Assembly: GCA_038496445.1 (NCBI GenBank) | Contig: JALMLS010000086.1 | Span: 55,535-119,534 of the forward strand | Direction: 5' to 3' | Source of the DNA: Trichosphaerium sp. ATCC 40318 | Lineage: Eukaryota; Discosea; Flabellinia; Trichosidae | DNA: 64,000 bases | In this document: positions 1 through 10,729 of the stretch, piece after piece | Layout of the letters: every line of letters begins with the position of its first letter | Position numbering within the stretch: the first letter of the stretch is position 1 | The notes under the pieces: generated by a model | Database searches by the model: none | The model's input: the letters and a program-made list of their open reading frames with translations, nothing else | What the model was told of the DNA's origin: nothing | Translations under genes and position numbers: made by a program

Positions 1-636
1 TTTCTTTTGCTCCTTAACACTTTTCTTTCTTTGTGATCTTTTTCTATCACTCTTCCTGTTGCCGTCCTTCCAAATATACTAAGAAGTTCTTTTTCTCCTT
101 TATTTTCCTTTTCTTCCAGTATGGACTGATCTTTGTGGAATATTGGTGGTTGTGTATCACTGCTATTCCTCTGATTTTGGAGACTTGATCCACTTGGCAA
201 GAACTTAACTTTGGACTATTTTCGGAACTTTGACTTTTTCGTGCCTCCGACTTCGACTCTCGTTTACTGTTCCCTGTCCTCTTGCCCTTTTTTCTGTTCC
301 TCCCCTTTTCCCTCTCCCTTCCCTTCCCTTTATTTCAGTCAACGTGACACATTTCAAGCGTTTGGTTAGACTGGACAACAGACTGGCAATAGAACAGTCA
401 ACACGAGAACAATGGTGAGTAGCGAACAAGCGCTGTATTTATTCCTGTTTGTTTCTGAAATCACGCTCACTATTGGTGTACTGCGCTGGCACGTGCGTGA
501 TAAACTGAAACTATACTTCCCAACTCTAGTCCATAGCTCATAGAAATAGTAAAATACAGCAATGTAGTATGGACGTCTACAAACGTTACGATCTTTCCTT
601 TTGCAAATGAGTCTCCGTAAGTAATACAATTGTATA
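1..636. other. Upstream region, no gene recognised
   Basis: The first ~350 bases are pyrimidine-rich on the + strand and hold no convincing exon. An ATG at 412 followed at once by GTGAGT, with a good acceptor ending at 649, looks like a first intron. An exon consisting of that ATG is out of phase with the reading frame that follows, so I read 415-649 as a possible 5'-UTR intron of the next gene. Confidence 0.4.
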
Positions 637-1772
637 ATGATGTTTTCAGGGTTTAAAAAGAAGCTTGAAGGTGACCATCTTGTCCAGTACCTCGTTAAAG
701 AGTATGTTGAGCTTGGCGGAGATGTAAGTAAACTCATTCGTACTCTGGACGCCGAAAACGCGCGTATGCGTATCAAAGGAGAAGAAATATGCTCAGATAT
801 CTGGAATACAATATTTATTCATTTAATCTACTCTGATCCTTCTGAATCTATCAATACAATACTCTTTGTATGTAAGAGATGGCAAAGGATAGTAGCAAAC
901 GTTAGTTTTTGGAAGTTAATGGTAAAATTCCACTGGAATGTTGAACTGCGTGATAAAGTACAAGATTGGCATGATATTAGACGTTATGTCATTCGACGGA
1001 AAAGGTATGTTAAATATGGTAAACAAGAGGCCAAGGCAAGCGAGCATGGTTTTGATATTGTCACGTGGGAACGTCACATGGAAGATGAATATAGAGAATA
1101 TGCTGACGAAGAAGAACTGTAAGTACTTTTTCTTTACTCCCTCACCACTTTTGTTGCATGCAACTAGTATTATTCTATTACTCACAATCTATTGTTTGTA
1201 GGTTGTTTTATGAGAATCGTGCTATTTTCTCACCCAATTCGTTGGCAATACTTATTGTTAAAAGTATAATTTACTATGATGTAGAGCGTGGAACTGGAGC
1301 TATTGATTACTCTTCTACAGAACATAAATTAACCCTAAAGACCTACGTAACTAATAAAAGAAAGGTACCTATCATAAAGTAGAATTTTTGAAGCCTGTAG
1401 TGCACGTGGCATGTAAAAAAAAACCAATACTTTAAACCGGCAGTATCTGACTTTTTTCCGAACAAATAGAGTCGCAGGAAGAGTACTCCAAATAAATTTT
1501 TGTTCAATGATTATGAAGACATAGAATGGAGTGTTTGCGATAAGTTTATTACCAAAACCAGGCGTATAATGGGATATACTACAAACAACTACAAAGACAA
1601 GATCAAATTCCTTTCTATTGCATGTGGATATTTTGACAACCTTGAAGCATTCGAAAGACTAGGTGATGAGATTTATTCCGCTATTACTCTTGAGCAACAT
1701 AGATCAAAATTTGCTTTTCTTCATAAACATTATGAGGAAAACACTCTTTTTGGGTGCCACTCATATATATGA
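637..1772 (+). CDS. F-box-like protein, three exons
   Basis: Exons 637-1118, 1202-1364 and 1470-1772 join in phase to a 315-residue protein. Around residues 50-85 there is an F-box-like stretch: a hydrophobic helix (DIWNTIFIHLIY) followed by a segment ending in CKRWQRIVANVSFWK, the usual 'C+.W+.+....W' close of an F-box. If so it would be a substrate adaptor of an SCF-type ubiquitin ligase. No WD40, LRR, Kelch or ankyrin repeats are seen after it; the C-terminal half is unrecognised, with an acidic patch (DEYREYADEEEL) at the first splice. Introns are 83 and 105 bases. Start: the first of two adjacent ATGs after a likely 5'-UTR intron acceptor. The F-box call is by pattern only. Confidence 0.6.
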
Positions 1773-2164
1773 AAGAATAAATTATTTTTCAAAATCCTAT
1801 TGGTTGTTTTGTATTATCGCCTTCATTGTTTCCAAAATACTGTTTTTCTCAAACATACCAAAATACGTTACAGCATCTTCTTTATGTGTATTTGTAGGTG
1901 GCACAATCCTCATATATGTAGTTCCTATACTGTTGGTGGCTAAAAATGCAGATCCATTTTTTCATAGTCCTCTCGCCTTCCCTTCTCATCACTAACACGC
2001 AAGATACCTTCATTGTGACTAAAACAGTGAGTCAAGATACTTACACTGACTCACCAATTAAGTAGCAGGATGAAGCAAATTTCGCTGCTTTTTATTAATC
2101 GCAGTACAAGTGCTTTCTCGAAGTTTCTTAATTTTGTTGGTTTAATGAATGTCCAGATTGTATC
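1773..2164. other. Intergenic, with an 8-bp inverted repeat
   Basis: No gene is recognised. An inverted repeat of 8-base arms (2027-2034 and 2047-2054, GTGAGTCA / TGACTCAC) with a 12-base loop lies about 250 bases after the F-box-like gene. It could fold in the transcript, or be a pair of AP-1/bZIP-like sites (TGACTCA). Nothing decides between these. Confidence 0.35.
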
Positions 2165-2350
2165 ATAAAACACGTGTTTTCTCGGCACATTCAATCCCGC
2201 AAAATATTGAAACAAGGATCAGTACACTTATGTACAAGCTGCATGTCGTATTTAACAAACAATAAACTGAAAGTATTTCTTTTATGCTTTGTTTAGTTTT
2301 TTCCAGAAATCACGGATCATCACGATTTCCACAAATCACGTACAATCCCG

Positions 2351-3466
2351 ATGAAGCATCACAGCTCTACTTTATTCTCTATGGCTCTTATTTTAACAGC
2401 TATTTCTGTTTGTATTTGTCAGAGAACTCCTGGATACATTTTCGCTCAGTTTGATGCTTCGAGGCCACTTCCTCGACAAGTCGAGATATTAACAACAGAT
2501 CTTGAGTTTAACAGTAAGTACACATTTACGTTTTAAGCACTCGTATTTCTCACTAAGAAACAACTACTGTTGGTTTGGTACCCGTAGTCAGTACACACTC
2601 ATTACGGTTTTGTCATGTCCCATTGTTAACAATTCAAGTTTGTTGTCTGTACTGACTTTTATATTAGTGCCAACATTGGATGGTTCTATGATTCTTGTTG
2701 TATTTGATGAGTTTGTATCAGTCAGAGCATTAGATAACACTGAGATTTGTACTGGTTCTATTTCTGGCTCGATTACTTCAGGCGGTTTCGTTGATGACAC
2801 TCACTTTTATGCCTTTGGCGGTATGGGTGAGTTAACTCAATATAGGCTTGATATCACAAACCAAGATAGTTGCATATCGTCTATAGCTGTTTGTATATTT
2901 GATTATAGAGCTGGACTACCGAACACAAGTATGTGCATACTTTGTATGTACACGTGATTGATTCTGTTAAAAGTTTTTAGTTGTTGTTGATGGTAACAAA
3001 ATATACATTGATGGTAGTGTTGTACGCGCGCACGTTATATTGGAATTAGATACATCAAGCTTGATTGGAGATCCTTGCATAATTGATGTCGACTCTTCCT
3101 GTTATTCAAAGCCGCACTTTAGACTTGACTAATACTGCTTTGTCAAGGCTTGATGATAGCACGTTACTGTTAACAAACCAAAATACTGGAGAGACCTTTG
3201 CAATCGACAAGAGTTCGGGTAATTATTGTATTATTACATTAATATGATTGATATTTTCCGGTTATAGGTACTGCAGACTTTTACAATACAGCACCTGCCA
3301 TCGAAATAGTCACCAGACCTGTTTTTTATCCTGGTCTTTGTATCAAGGTATGTACATGGGTTTTTACTACTTTCATTCTTTCCTTGTTCACAATTTAATC
3401 ACGTGACTATTGTCATAGATCACACCAGAGATGAATGCTGCCAGGATTCAATTATTATCTCGTTAA
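2351..3466 (+). pseudogene. Secreted-protein gene, frameshifted copy
   Basis: This is the left copy of the inverted pair. Exon 1 (2351-2513) encodes a signal peptide identical in layout to the other copy (MKHHSSTLFS..., cleavage near CICQ). Later exons: one ending in VNNS near 2636, then 2668-2928, 2981-3218, 3268-3347 and 3419-3466. Compared with the intact copy the fourth of these blocks is shorter by 11 bases: three codons plus 2 bases. The 2-base loss lies near 3091; the frame then hits TAA at 3130-3132, while the conserved reading (TALSRLDD..., TNQNTGET) carries on in another frame to the normal C-terminus. Also, the splice phase of exon 1 does not match the next conserved exon in either copy, so an exon may be unrecognised there. 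A sequencing error at 3091 is the alternative to a real pseudogene. Confidence 0.7.
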
Positions 3467-3851
3467 TAAAATATATATCTTGTTGTTTTGAGTATTGTCC
3501 ATATCATTCATTGCTGTTTGTGACTTTTTGTTTTCGTCTAGTAAGATCTGAGCGATCTTGCAACTTTTGCTAGTGCTTACAAGATCTGTTAAAAACTACA
3601 AGATATGACCCTATTTATTTGCAAAGGTTATGTCTAGTTGCTTAGGTTGTCTTTTACTCCGTTGAGCAAACTTAAGGCACTTAGCTTCTCAGATAATGGA
3701 GTGAAAGCATTGGCTGGGTTCATCCATTGATTTGTTCGAAACACTTTTTAAGACATTACTCAGTTGTTGAGAACAAATGTTACAGGTGTTTAAGCATTGG
3801 TTAGCGTACATTAGTTTATTACATTGTACAAACTTGGAAGATATCAAGATA
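3467..3851 (+). pseudogene. Decayed LRR remnants in the inverted-repeat spacer
   Basis: On the + strand, 3671-3730 still reads LKALSFSD followed by NGVKALAGFIH and a stop; 3780-3812 reads VTG V, stop, ALVSVH. These match the repeat unit (VTDEGVKALAGVH) of the intact F-box/LRR gene at 17269-18045 on the other strand. Only two units can be picked out and both are broken, so this is a relic. The rest of the spacer shows nothing. Confidence 0.6.
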
Positions 3852-5037
3852 CTAACGAGATAATAGTTCGATCCTGAAAGCGTTCATCTGTGGTGTGATC
3901 TATGAAAACAGTCATTGACAGTTATTCGTACGGGATATGAGTACCTTAATGCAAAGACCAGGATAAAAAACAGGACGTGTAGACATTTTGATTACGGGTG
4001 CTGTATTGTAGACGTCTGAGGTACCTATTCACCCAAACTGTCAATCATAATTATATTGTAATACAATAACTACATTATATACCTCTTGCCTTGTCAACCA
4101 CAGATGTCTCTCCTGTGGCTTGGTTTGTTAAAAGTAACGCTCTATCATTAAGCCTCGATAGAGCCATGCTAGTAAACTCAAAAGGACGGGTTTGAACAAA
4201 ACGAAGTGTTCTTAAATCAATTTCACAAGGACCTGCACTTAAACGTGATGTATCTAGTTCTGATATGGTATCTATAAAAATAGGAACAGAAGTGATACCC
4301 TCAATGTATATTTTATCACCATCAACAACAACTAAGAAATAAATCAACACATTATATACAAGCTAACATATACATACTTGTTGACAGCATGCCATTTGAA
4401 GTTGTACATCCAGAGATCATAGGGGATATACAATCATTTTTGTTTGTGATATCAAGCCTATATCGGCCTATCTCACCCATACCACCAGTATGTGCGTAAA
4501 AATCTGTGTCATCAACGAAACCTCCTGAAATAATCGAGCCAGGAATAGAACCAGTACAAATCTCAGTGTTATCTAATGCTCTGACTGATACAAACTCATC
4601 AAATACAACAAGAATCATAGAGCCATCCAATGTTGGTACTACGAACAAATTAGCACAAGACAAACCTCGATTGTTAACAGTGGGACATTGAAAAAACCAA
4701 CTATATTAAACAAAATAAATAAATATCGTACTGATTGCTGGTACGGCAATGGCAGGGTTTGCAATGGGGATATTTACACCAAACGATCTTAGGTCTAAAA
4801 TAAGCTTATTTAGTAGTTAACTTTGTACAAAAGGAAAGGCAATAAATAAAGCTACCTTGAGCTGTATTGCTTACTGTTAAACTCAAGATCTGTTGTTAAT
4901 ATCTCGACTTGTCGAGGAAGTGGCCTCGAAGCATCAAACTGAGCGAAAATGTATCCAGGAGTTCTCTGACAAATACAAACAGAAATAGCTGTTAAAATAA
5001 GAGCCAAAGAGAATAAAGTAGAGCTGTGATGCTTCAT
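3852..5037 (-). CDS. Secreted protein of unknown function (intact copy)
   Basis: Exons (from the 5' end): 4875-5037, an uncertain region about 4650-4800, then 4378-4638, 4083-4331, 3945-4024 and 3852-3899, the last four joining in consistent phase. The product is about 280-290 residues. Residues 1-24 form a clear signal peptide ending before QRTPGYIF. No membrane segment or anchor is seen after it, so it is probably secreted or lumenal. The body is rich in beta-type segments (GSMILVVFDEFVSVRAL) and may be a propeller- or sandwich-like fold, but I recognise no family. A stretch readable as LRSFGVNIPIANPA lies between exon 1 and the next conserved exon, but its phase does not fit exactly, so this junction is unresolved. 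The start is the ATG that follows the leader shared with the other copy. Confidence 0.7.
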
Positions 5038-5215
5038 CGGGATTGTACGTGATTTCTGAAAAAATAAAACCAAGACAACTTAATTGTCTAAGTATTTAGT
5101 ATCATATTACATAAATAAGGCTAGCTACCTTCGAAAACCACTTTCTTAAGGTGTTGATTCAACTAATTTTTCGGGAATAAATGTGCCGAGAAAACGCGTG
5201 TTTGCAATACTCTCT

Positions 5216-5814
5216 GAGTTATCAATCGGAGGTTGAGAACGAATTTAACAAGTTCTCGTCTATGGATAATATTGAATGCAAACACTCTTTTAATGTATCC
5301 GGCAGAGACAAAGTCGAAGACTTTTGCGGCGGTGAAAAGAAAGGCCAACAGAAGCATCTTGACTTCTCACCCTTCTCTCTCACCTCTCGCCGTTGAGTTT
5401 CCAACGTCCTTCAATAAACAAGCTATCGCGATCTCTAGTTTGTTTCTTTTTAACTACATTAAGCTGGTCTCATTGTGGGATTGACATGGGTCGACACCTG
5501 AAGCTATCCAGTTCATATTAATAGTTTAGCAATCTCAAGCAAAACCACATTAGTTTTATGCTTGCTCTTGACCACTTTGCTATTTTGTACAACGGCAACC
5601 CAATGAAAACTTTCGTTGGTAACAAGATACTATTGGATTGTTACCTACCATGATATTTCACAATTGTATCTTCATTTCTGTACCTAAGAAACTACTTTTA
5701 GAATTCAATGAAACAAACTGTTTATAGTTAGACGAAATTGGCCTAAACAATACCAGTTTGTGCAGCACAATAACCTTAAGCTAGAATACTTACCATTTAT
5801 AACCAACCACACCA
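5216..5814. other. Intergenic, no gene recognised
   Basis: Between the end of the inverted-repeat arm and the next ATG there are open stretches on both strands around 5220-5480, but none has a plausible start, splice sites or family resemblance. Confidence 0.4.
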
Positions 5815-6141
5815 ATGACAGAAGCAAATAACGCCATCACCGAGCAAGTAAAAAGTCTTTTATCCGATTGGGCAAAACACAGTGACTCTAAGAGCACGTG
5901 TTCAAGTTTTCAGCCTTACTTGGCCTGTGACGCCTACAGTGAGCTTGTAGCAATGGGAAAACTTGCTCTTCCTACAATCATGAAGTCATACGAAGCTGAT
6001 GAGTACAAAGTATGGCACTTTATTCTTGTTAAGCAGATTGTAAGCGAACTTCCTCATCCTGACACCAGCACAAACGGTGTATCTATACCAGAACAAAAGA
6101 CTATATGGATAAAATATGCAAAGGACCATGGATACCTGTAA
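5815..6141 (+). CDS. Small single-exon protein, bacterial-like HEAT-type unit
   Basis: 108 residues without an intron, unlike most neighbours. The central pattern (YSELVAMGKLALPTIMKSYEAD... then W) resembles small bacterial proteins with 'Y..LV.MG..ALP.IL..L....W..AL..I', a HEAT-like pair of helices. No catalytic residues are visible and the function is unknown. The intronless structure and the resemblance suggest acquisition from a bacterium, but this is inference from pattern memory. Start: the only ATG near the beginning, preceded by an A-rich leader (accacaccaATG). Confidence 0.65.
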   Translation: MTEANNAITEQVKSLLSDWAKHSDSKSTCSSFQPYLACDAYSELVAMGKLALPTIMKSYEADEYKVWHFILVKQIVSELPHPDTSTNGVSIPEQKTIWIKYAKDHGYL

Positions 6142-6306
6142 GTAGACACCTGGTTGTAAATGTTGTATTTGGAATAGGTAATAAAAAATAAAGAATTTTG
6201 CGAAGTCTTGGTTTTTTTTTCTTTGTGTAGTCGCAGCTGTCTTTGCGCGGGTCGTTTTTAGTCTTTGGATATAAAATCAGAACAACTTTTCACGTACTCA
6301 TAATCA

Positions 6307-8951
6307 ATGGAGATAAAGAAACAACTAGTATTTGATTTGAACAATTCAACCACAAGCACACCAGAGGAAATCGTAAAAATAACCATGGTACATATATTTT
6401 GTCATCGATTATTTTACTCTTTTTATAACACGTGTTCAGAAGCACGGTGATATTTTATCGTTCCGAAAAAGCGATAAAATCGGATCTGGACATTTTGGCT
6501 CTGTTTATGAAGGTAGCACTACAAGAACGCGATACGAATCGGTTTGAATGAGTTTGTGTTAATTAAAGTCAAAAGGTTGTTACTCGTATGACAGAGTGGC
6601 TGTAAAAATGGTACCGTGCGGTCTTGGAGCTAATTTAGAAGAATTTGGTAAAGAAGTTGATACGCTACGGTAGTTTATTAGTTTATTTTGATCTCTCACA
6701 TTCCAAAGGGCGATTCCTGGCACACGAAACGTTTTAGTATACCGAGACGCCATTATACATCAAGGCAATTTATACATAGTAACTGAGCTTTGTCTTATGG
6801 ATGTTAGAAACCTCCTCAGGGTACGCTACTTTAACACGTGTTTTATCATTAAAGCATTCATTCAGAAGTTCCCAAAGCTTCCTTTAAAAATTCGCCTGTA
6901 TATTGCACGTGATGTAGCTTGCGGTCTAAGATCGTTGCATATAAAGCGCATAGTTCATAGAGATTTAAAGCTGGCCAATCTTCTTGTTCGTGAGAACTTT
7001 CTCGATAATTGTAGTGTTTATTTTGCTTTTAGATTGACATTAACGGGCATGTTAAAATCGCAGACTTTGGGTTGGCTAAGATACTAGAAGCGGGCGAGAA
7101 TAAGAGCGAAGCTGTCGGTACAGTTACCTTTGATTTTAATTTTATTCACCACGTGATAACCACGTGATACTTTTTTTAAAAGATTTGACAAGTATAGGAA
7201 CTGCACGGTACACAGCTCCTGAGGTTTGGAACAAAGATACTACAACCACAGCCAGAGATATTTATAGTTTTGGTTTGTTATTATGGGAACTCATAATAAA
7301 CGGCGAACTACGTCCTTTCCCCGACCACAATACTATCCTTACTATCAAAAGGTGAGCTTTTTATGTCCTCCTTTGGACTGTAGTTAATCTTTGTAGTGCG
7401 ATACTAAATGATGAGAAACCAGACTTTCCTGAAGATACAGATGATTGTCTAAAGAAGTTAGTTCTTAGGTGTTTGGAGTTTAATTTCAGGCAGAGACCTT
7501 CAGCCATTGAATTGGTAGATGCTATGAATAAAACTATTGTTGAGGTTGTTATTGGTTACAAGCAAGAGAACAAAGAAGCCTACGAGTTTTGGAATCAGTA
7601 TTTTAATGACTGCAAGGTAGCGCAATGTTAAGTAACACTACTAAACGGATTTAAACAGGGATATCCATGTCAAGTTCCCTGGTGCAAGTTCATAAATGCT
7701 TTTAAAGCATATATTGGACTTGAGGAAAACGAAGAAAATAGACGACTGATCGATGCTTTCGGAAAGTTTTTACGTACGAAAAAAAACGTGCGTTTGTTTG
7801 TTAGTTGACTTTTTTTTTGTAGGTCTTGAGTTAGAGATTCCAAATCTCAATAAAATAATCGGTTTGAAGCAAAAACAATTGATAGTTGGTCCCAATATTG
7901 GACAAGCTTGTGTAGATGATTTTGTTACTCTTGAGAGCTTTTCATTGGTTGTTCAGTGGTTCAGATTTACAAAGAACAAAGATGTAATGAAGAGATGTTT
8001 CAAAGTTGCCTTAGAGTTAGGCCTTGCTCCGTACGTTAGCATGAAAAAATACCGTTTAAAGAGAGAATGACACAACTGCCAGTCAAGGCAATGAGCGAAT
8101 TTATCAAACTGAAACGTGACACGAGTTTATGAGACTAGAAAGACTTCCTTTTTGTTTAAACGAATTTAAAAGCTGCCTTTGTTAATTCTTTCTTAGATGG
8201 TTTCACAGTTTTATACAAAAGGAAAGGGCCAACAAGATTCTTAATCAACGATCAGAAGGTTATTTCATAGTTAGACTATCAACAACATCGTAAGTATACA
8301 GTTTGTTTAGTGAGTCACTCAAAATTGGTATCTAGGAGAAAATGCCAATTGACTCTTTCAGCAGTTACTAAACAAATACCTTCAGAAGACCAAGCCACAA
8401 GCTCTTTACCCAACGTTATAAAACACTATCGGATTAAATACAGCGTTTCTGAAGGATTTAGAATCGTGTACTTTGCAGCTAGCTCTTAGTGTTAAACTGA
8501 CTTTTTTTTAATAGACTTGATAAAGTCCATCACACCTTTCCTACAATGACAGCTCTCTTGGAATCATGCAATGAATTGATAGGAATACACACATATGTTC
8601 CAATTATTAGACAGTATATTGACTATTACTATGAAGAGCGTACAGAAGAACGTGCGCCAAAAACAATCTTTTTCGATTTTCGCCAGTATTTTGTTAAGTT
8701 ATTTTGGTAGAGATTCGAAGCCTTACTATGGACCACTTCGCTTCACTAAGTAAGCATGGGTACACCCATCCTTTTACGAAAGAAGAAATGGAGAATATCA
8801 CAAGACAATTCGGAGATAGCAATGGTAATGGAGAAGATCTTTGTGATGATTATGTTATATTTTTAAGCGCTCTGGTACGAAACCTCCGTTCAGACAATTT
8901 TTCACTAACTAAGTGTTTTAGGAGAACGTAGTCAATAGTAGTTATGTATAG
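6307..8951 (+). CDS. TKL-type protein kinase with SH2 domain (Shk-like)
   Basis: Sixteen exons join in phase to 617 residues (6307-6387, 6440-6512, 6576-6669, 6709-6820, 6866-6985, 7033-7117, 7183-7351, 7397-7616, 7659-7773, 7823-8030, 8083-8115, 8197-8289, 8336-8467, 8515-8639, 8711-8874, 8922-8951). Kinase signatures, in order: glycine loop IGSGHFGSVYE, catalytic lysine in VAVKMV, catalytic loop HRDLKLANLL, DFG in IADFGLAK, TAPE in the activation segment, and DIYSFGLLLWEL; it should be active. After a middle region comes an SH2 domain: WFHSFI at its start, EGYFIVRLS with the phosphotyrosine-binding arginine, and KVHHTFPTMTALLES. This order is that of Dictyostelium Shk kinases, so it probably acts in phosphotyrosine signalling. 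The tail has a DSNGNGEDL stretch resembling a calcium-binding loop. Weak points are the donor GTTCGT after 6985 and the acceptor of exon 11. Confidence 0.87.
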
Positions 8952-9379
8952 ACTGATTAGGGTTTAAGTCTATCGAGTTTATATTATCGTGTTCAATCTA
9001 CAATTGGAAGACTGGGGCGCAAATAACCGAAATATGAGACACTTTATTTTTTTACACGTGATTGATGACTTGATACTATTACATTGCAGGTTACTTTTTA
9101 ATAAAACAATACTCTCTCTGGCTTCGGGTGTTAGTGGGCATACCAAGATATAGCCTTACCAACAATGCGTTGTGTTGATGTTGACCCTGCCTATCGAAAA
9201 AGAAAGCCTCTTCTGTAGCGACTTAAAGTACTTTTTCAAAGAAATTATGAATAATTACAACTTATTGTGTCTTTATTCATCTACAAATAAAGTAGAAAAG
9301 ACTGCAACATCATAAAAAATTTATCGAACAAGGTTAGAGTGTCATCAATGTAGTAAACCTAAAATGTATTTACAAATAG
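8952..9379. other. Intergenic, nothing recognised
   Basis: About 430 AT-rich bases with one CACGTG palindrome near 9055 and no supported exon. It contains the 3' flank of the kinase gene and the 5' flank of the MORN-like gene. Confidence 0.4.
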
Positions 9380-10303
9380 ATGAATACCGATCCCTGTACT
9401 ATATTAGATCTTCCAGTGGAAGTGCAGCTCTTATTTCTTGATTTAGACTGGGATGTGTATACAAAGTGGCCGTTACTCTCCAAACACACAGCAATAACCA
9501 CAAGGTTTGATATCGACTTAAATAAACACGGAAAATGGCTAAGACTAGCAACACAGCCAAGTACTATTACAATCCAGTGTCAAGAGCATTGGAAGTATGG
9601 TCGTAAGCATGGGGAGCATAAAGAGTGGGATTCTCTTTGTAATTTAAGGGAGAGGTATAATTACGTTGAAGGTAAATTGGAAGGAGAGTACAAAAGTTGG
9701 CATAGAAATGGTACACTCAATGACCAAGCTAACTATGTCAATGGTAAACTGGAAGGTGACTACAAACGATGGCATGACAATGGGCATTTACAAGAGCATT
9801 GTAACTACGTAGAGGGTAAACGACAAGGAGTACACAAGTGCTACCATTCAAATGGTAGCATCTATGAGAAGTGTAATTACAAAAATGGTAAAAGACATGG
9901 AAAACACGTGGTTTGGTTTGAAAATAGAATATTGAGAGAAAAATGTAGTTATGTTGATGGTAAAAAACATGGAGAGTATAGTTTGAGGTATCAGAATGGT
10001 CAAAACCATGAAGAGTGCAATTACATCGATGGTAGACGGGAAGGACAAAGGAGGAAATGGCACCACAGTGGTCAGGTGAAAGAAACGTGCAAATATGTAA
10101 AGAATAAACGACATGGAGTACACAAGACATGGTCTGATAACGGGCAAATCACAAGGTATTATACTTATGTTAATGGTGTTCTACATGGCGTGAGTAAGGA
10201 GTGGCTTTATGATGGTACTCTTAGGGATGCTGGCAATTATGTAAACGGTGAAAGACAGAAAAGTTTTAGCGTAATTAGATTACTTAGTTCTATCTTTGTA
10301 TAA
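9380..10303 (+). CDS. MORN-like repeat protein with F-box-like N-terminus
   Basis: Single exon, 307 residues. Residues about 8-55 (LDLPVEVQLLFLDLDWDVYTKWPLLSKHTAITTRF in two pieces) look like a divergent F-box. Residues about 70-295 hold some nine copies of a ~23-residue unit of the form 'YVNGKLEGDYKRWHDNGxLxExC', the YwqK/MORN-type repeat (G.+.G....W..G.L). Such repeats form beta-hairpin sheets. I recognise the same N-terminus plus repeat style from amoeba-infecting giant viruses (Marseillevirus-like), so transfer in either direction is possible. A paralogue lies at 61421-62056 on the other strand. The gene is intronless. Start: the ATG opening the conserved N-terminal block shared with the paralogue. 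Confidence 0.8.
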   Translation: MNTDPCTILDLPVEVQLLFLDLDWDVYTKWPLLSKHTAITTRFDIDLNKHGKWLRLATQPSTITIQCQEHWKYGRKHGEHKEWDSLCNLRERYNYVEGKLEGEYKSWHRNGTLNDQANYVNGKLEGDYKRWHDNGHLQEHCNYVEGKRQGVHKCYHSNGSIYEKCNYKNGKRHGKHVVWFENRILREKCSYVDGKKHGEYSLRYQNGQNHEECNYIDGRREGQRRKWHHSGQVKETCKYVKNKRHGVHKTWSDNGQITRYYTYVNGVLHGVSKEWLYDGTLRDAGNYVNGERQKSFSVIRLLSSIFV

Positions 10304-10729
10304 TTGAACACTAATATGAAAATTCTAATGTTAAAGTACATGAATTACAATTCGCTTGTTTTAAAAAACAAGCTGACCAAGAGGTTTTCGTACAATCAAG
10401 AAAAAAGTTGCAAGTGTTTGCTTTTACATACTTACTCTCTGATTAAGGCGACTAGAAAGATCAATTATACTAAAATAAAGTTCGGTCTGATAGGCCCTTT
10501 ATAACGGATTCGACTGAAACAACTTGTCAACTCATAGTGACGAACTGATAAAACTCCATGCTCCAGTACTACAAGCTATTTTCCGTTTACTCTTTTCGTT
10601 CTAAAACCCTTGGCCAAAGGGGTATCTACACTTAGCACCATCCTATTGCTCAAGCAATTAAGAAGCGAAAACGCGTCTTCTTAAGTTCAGTTCAGTGAAA
10701 GTATTGTACCTAAACTGCAAATACACAAC
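10304..10729. other. Intergenic, nothing recognised
   Basis: About 425 bases without a supported exon; a 66-codon open stretch begins straight after the preceding stop but has no family resemblance or repeats. Confidence 0.4.

Larger units (their letters stand above)
2165..5215. repeat. Large inverted duplication carrying two copies of one gene
   Basis: The arm at about 2165-3466 (+) and the arm at about 3852-5215 (-) are the same unit in opposite orientation, tail to tail, with a spacer of about 385 bases. Similarity covers the coding exons, intron positions, and the 5' flank: the block ending TTTTCTCGGCACATT occurs near 2180 on + and near 5190 on -, and both copies have an ATCACGTACAATCCCG leader just before the ATG. 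The arms are clearly diverged, so this is an old duplication and not an assembly fold-back. Confidence 0.85.

Noticed and set aside
412-649. ATG directly followed by a GTGAGT intron as the first exon of the F-box-like gene
   Set aside because: The exon after 649 needs one leftover base from upstream, but an ATG-only exon leaves none; the ATG at 637 gives an open frame without help.
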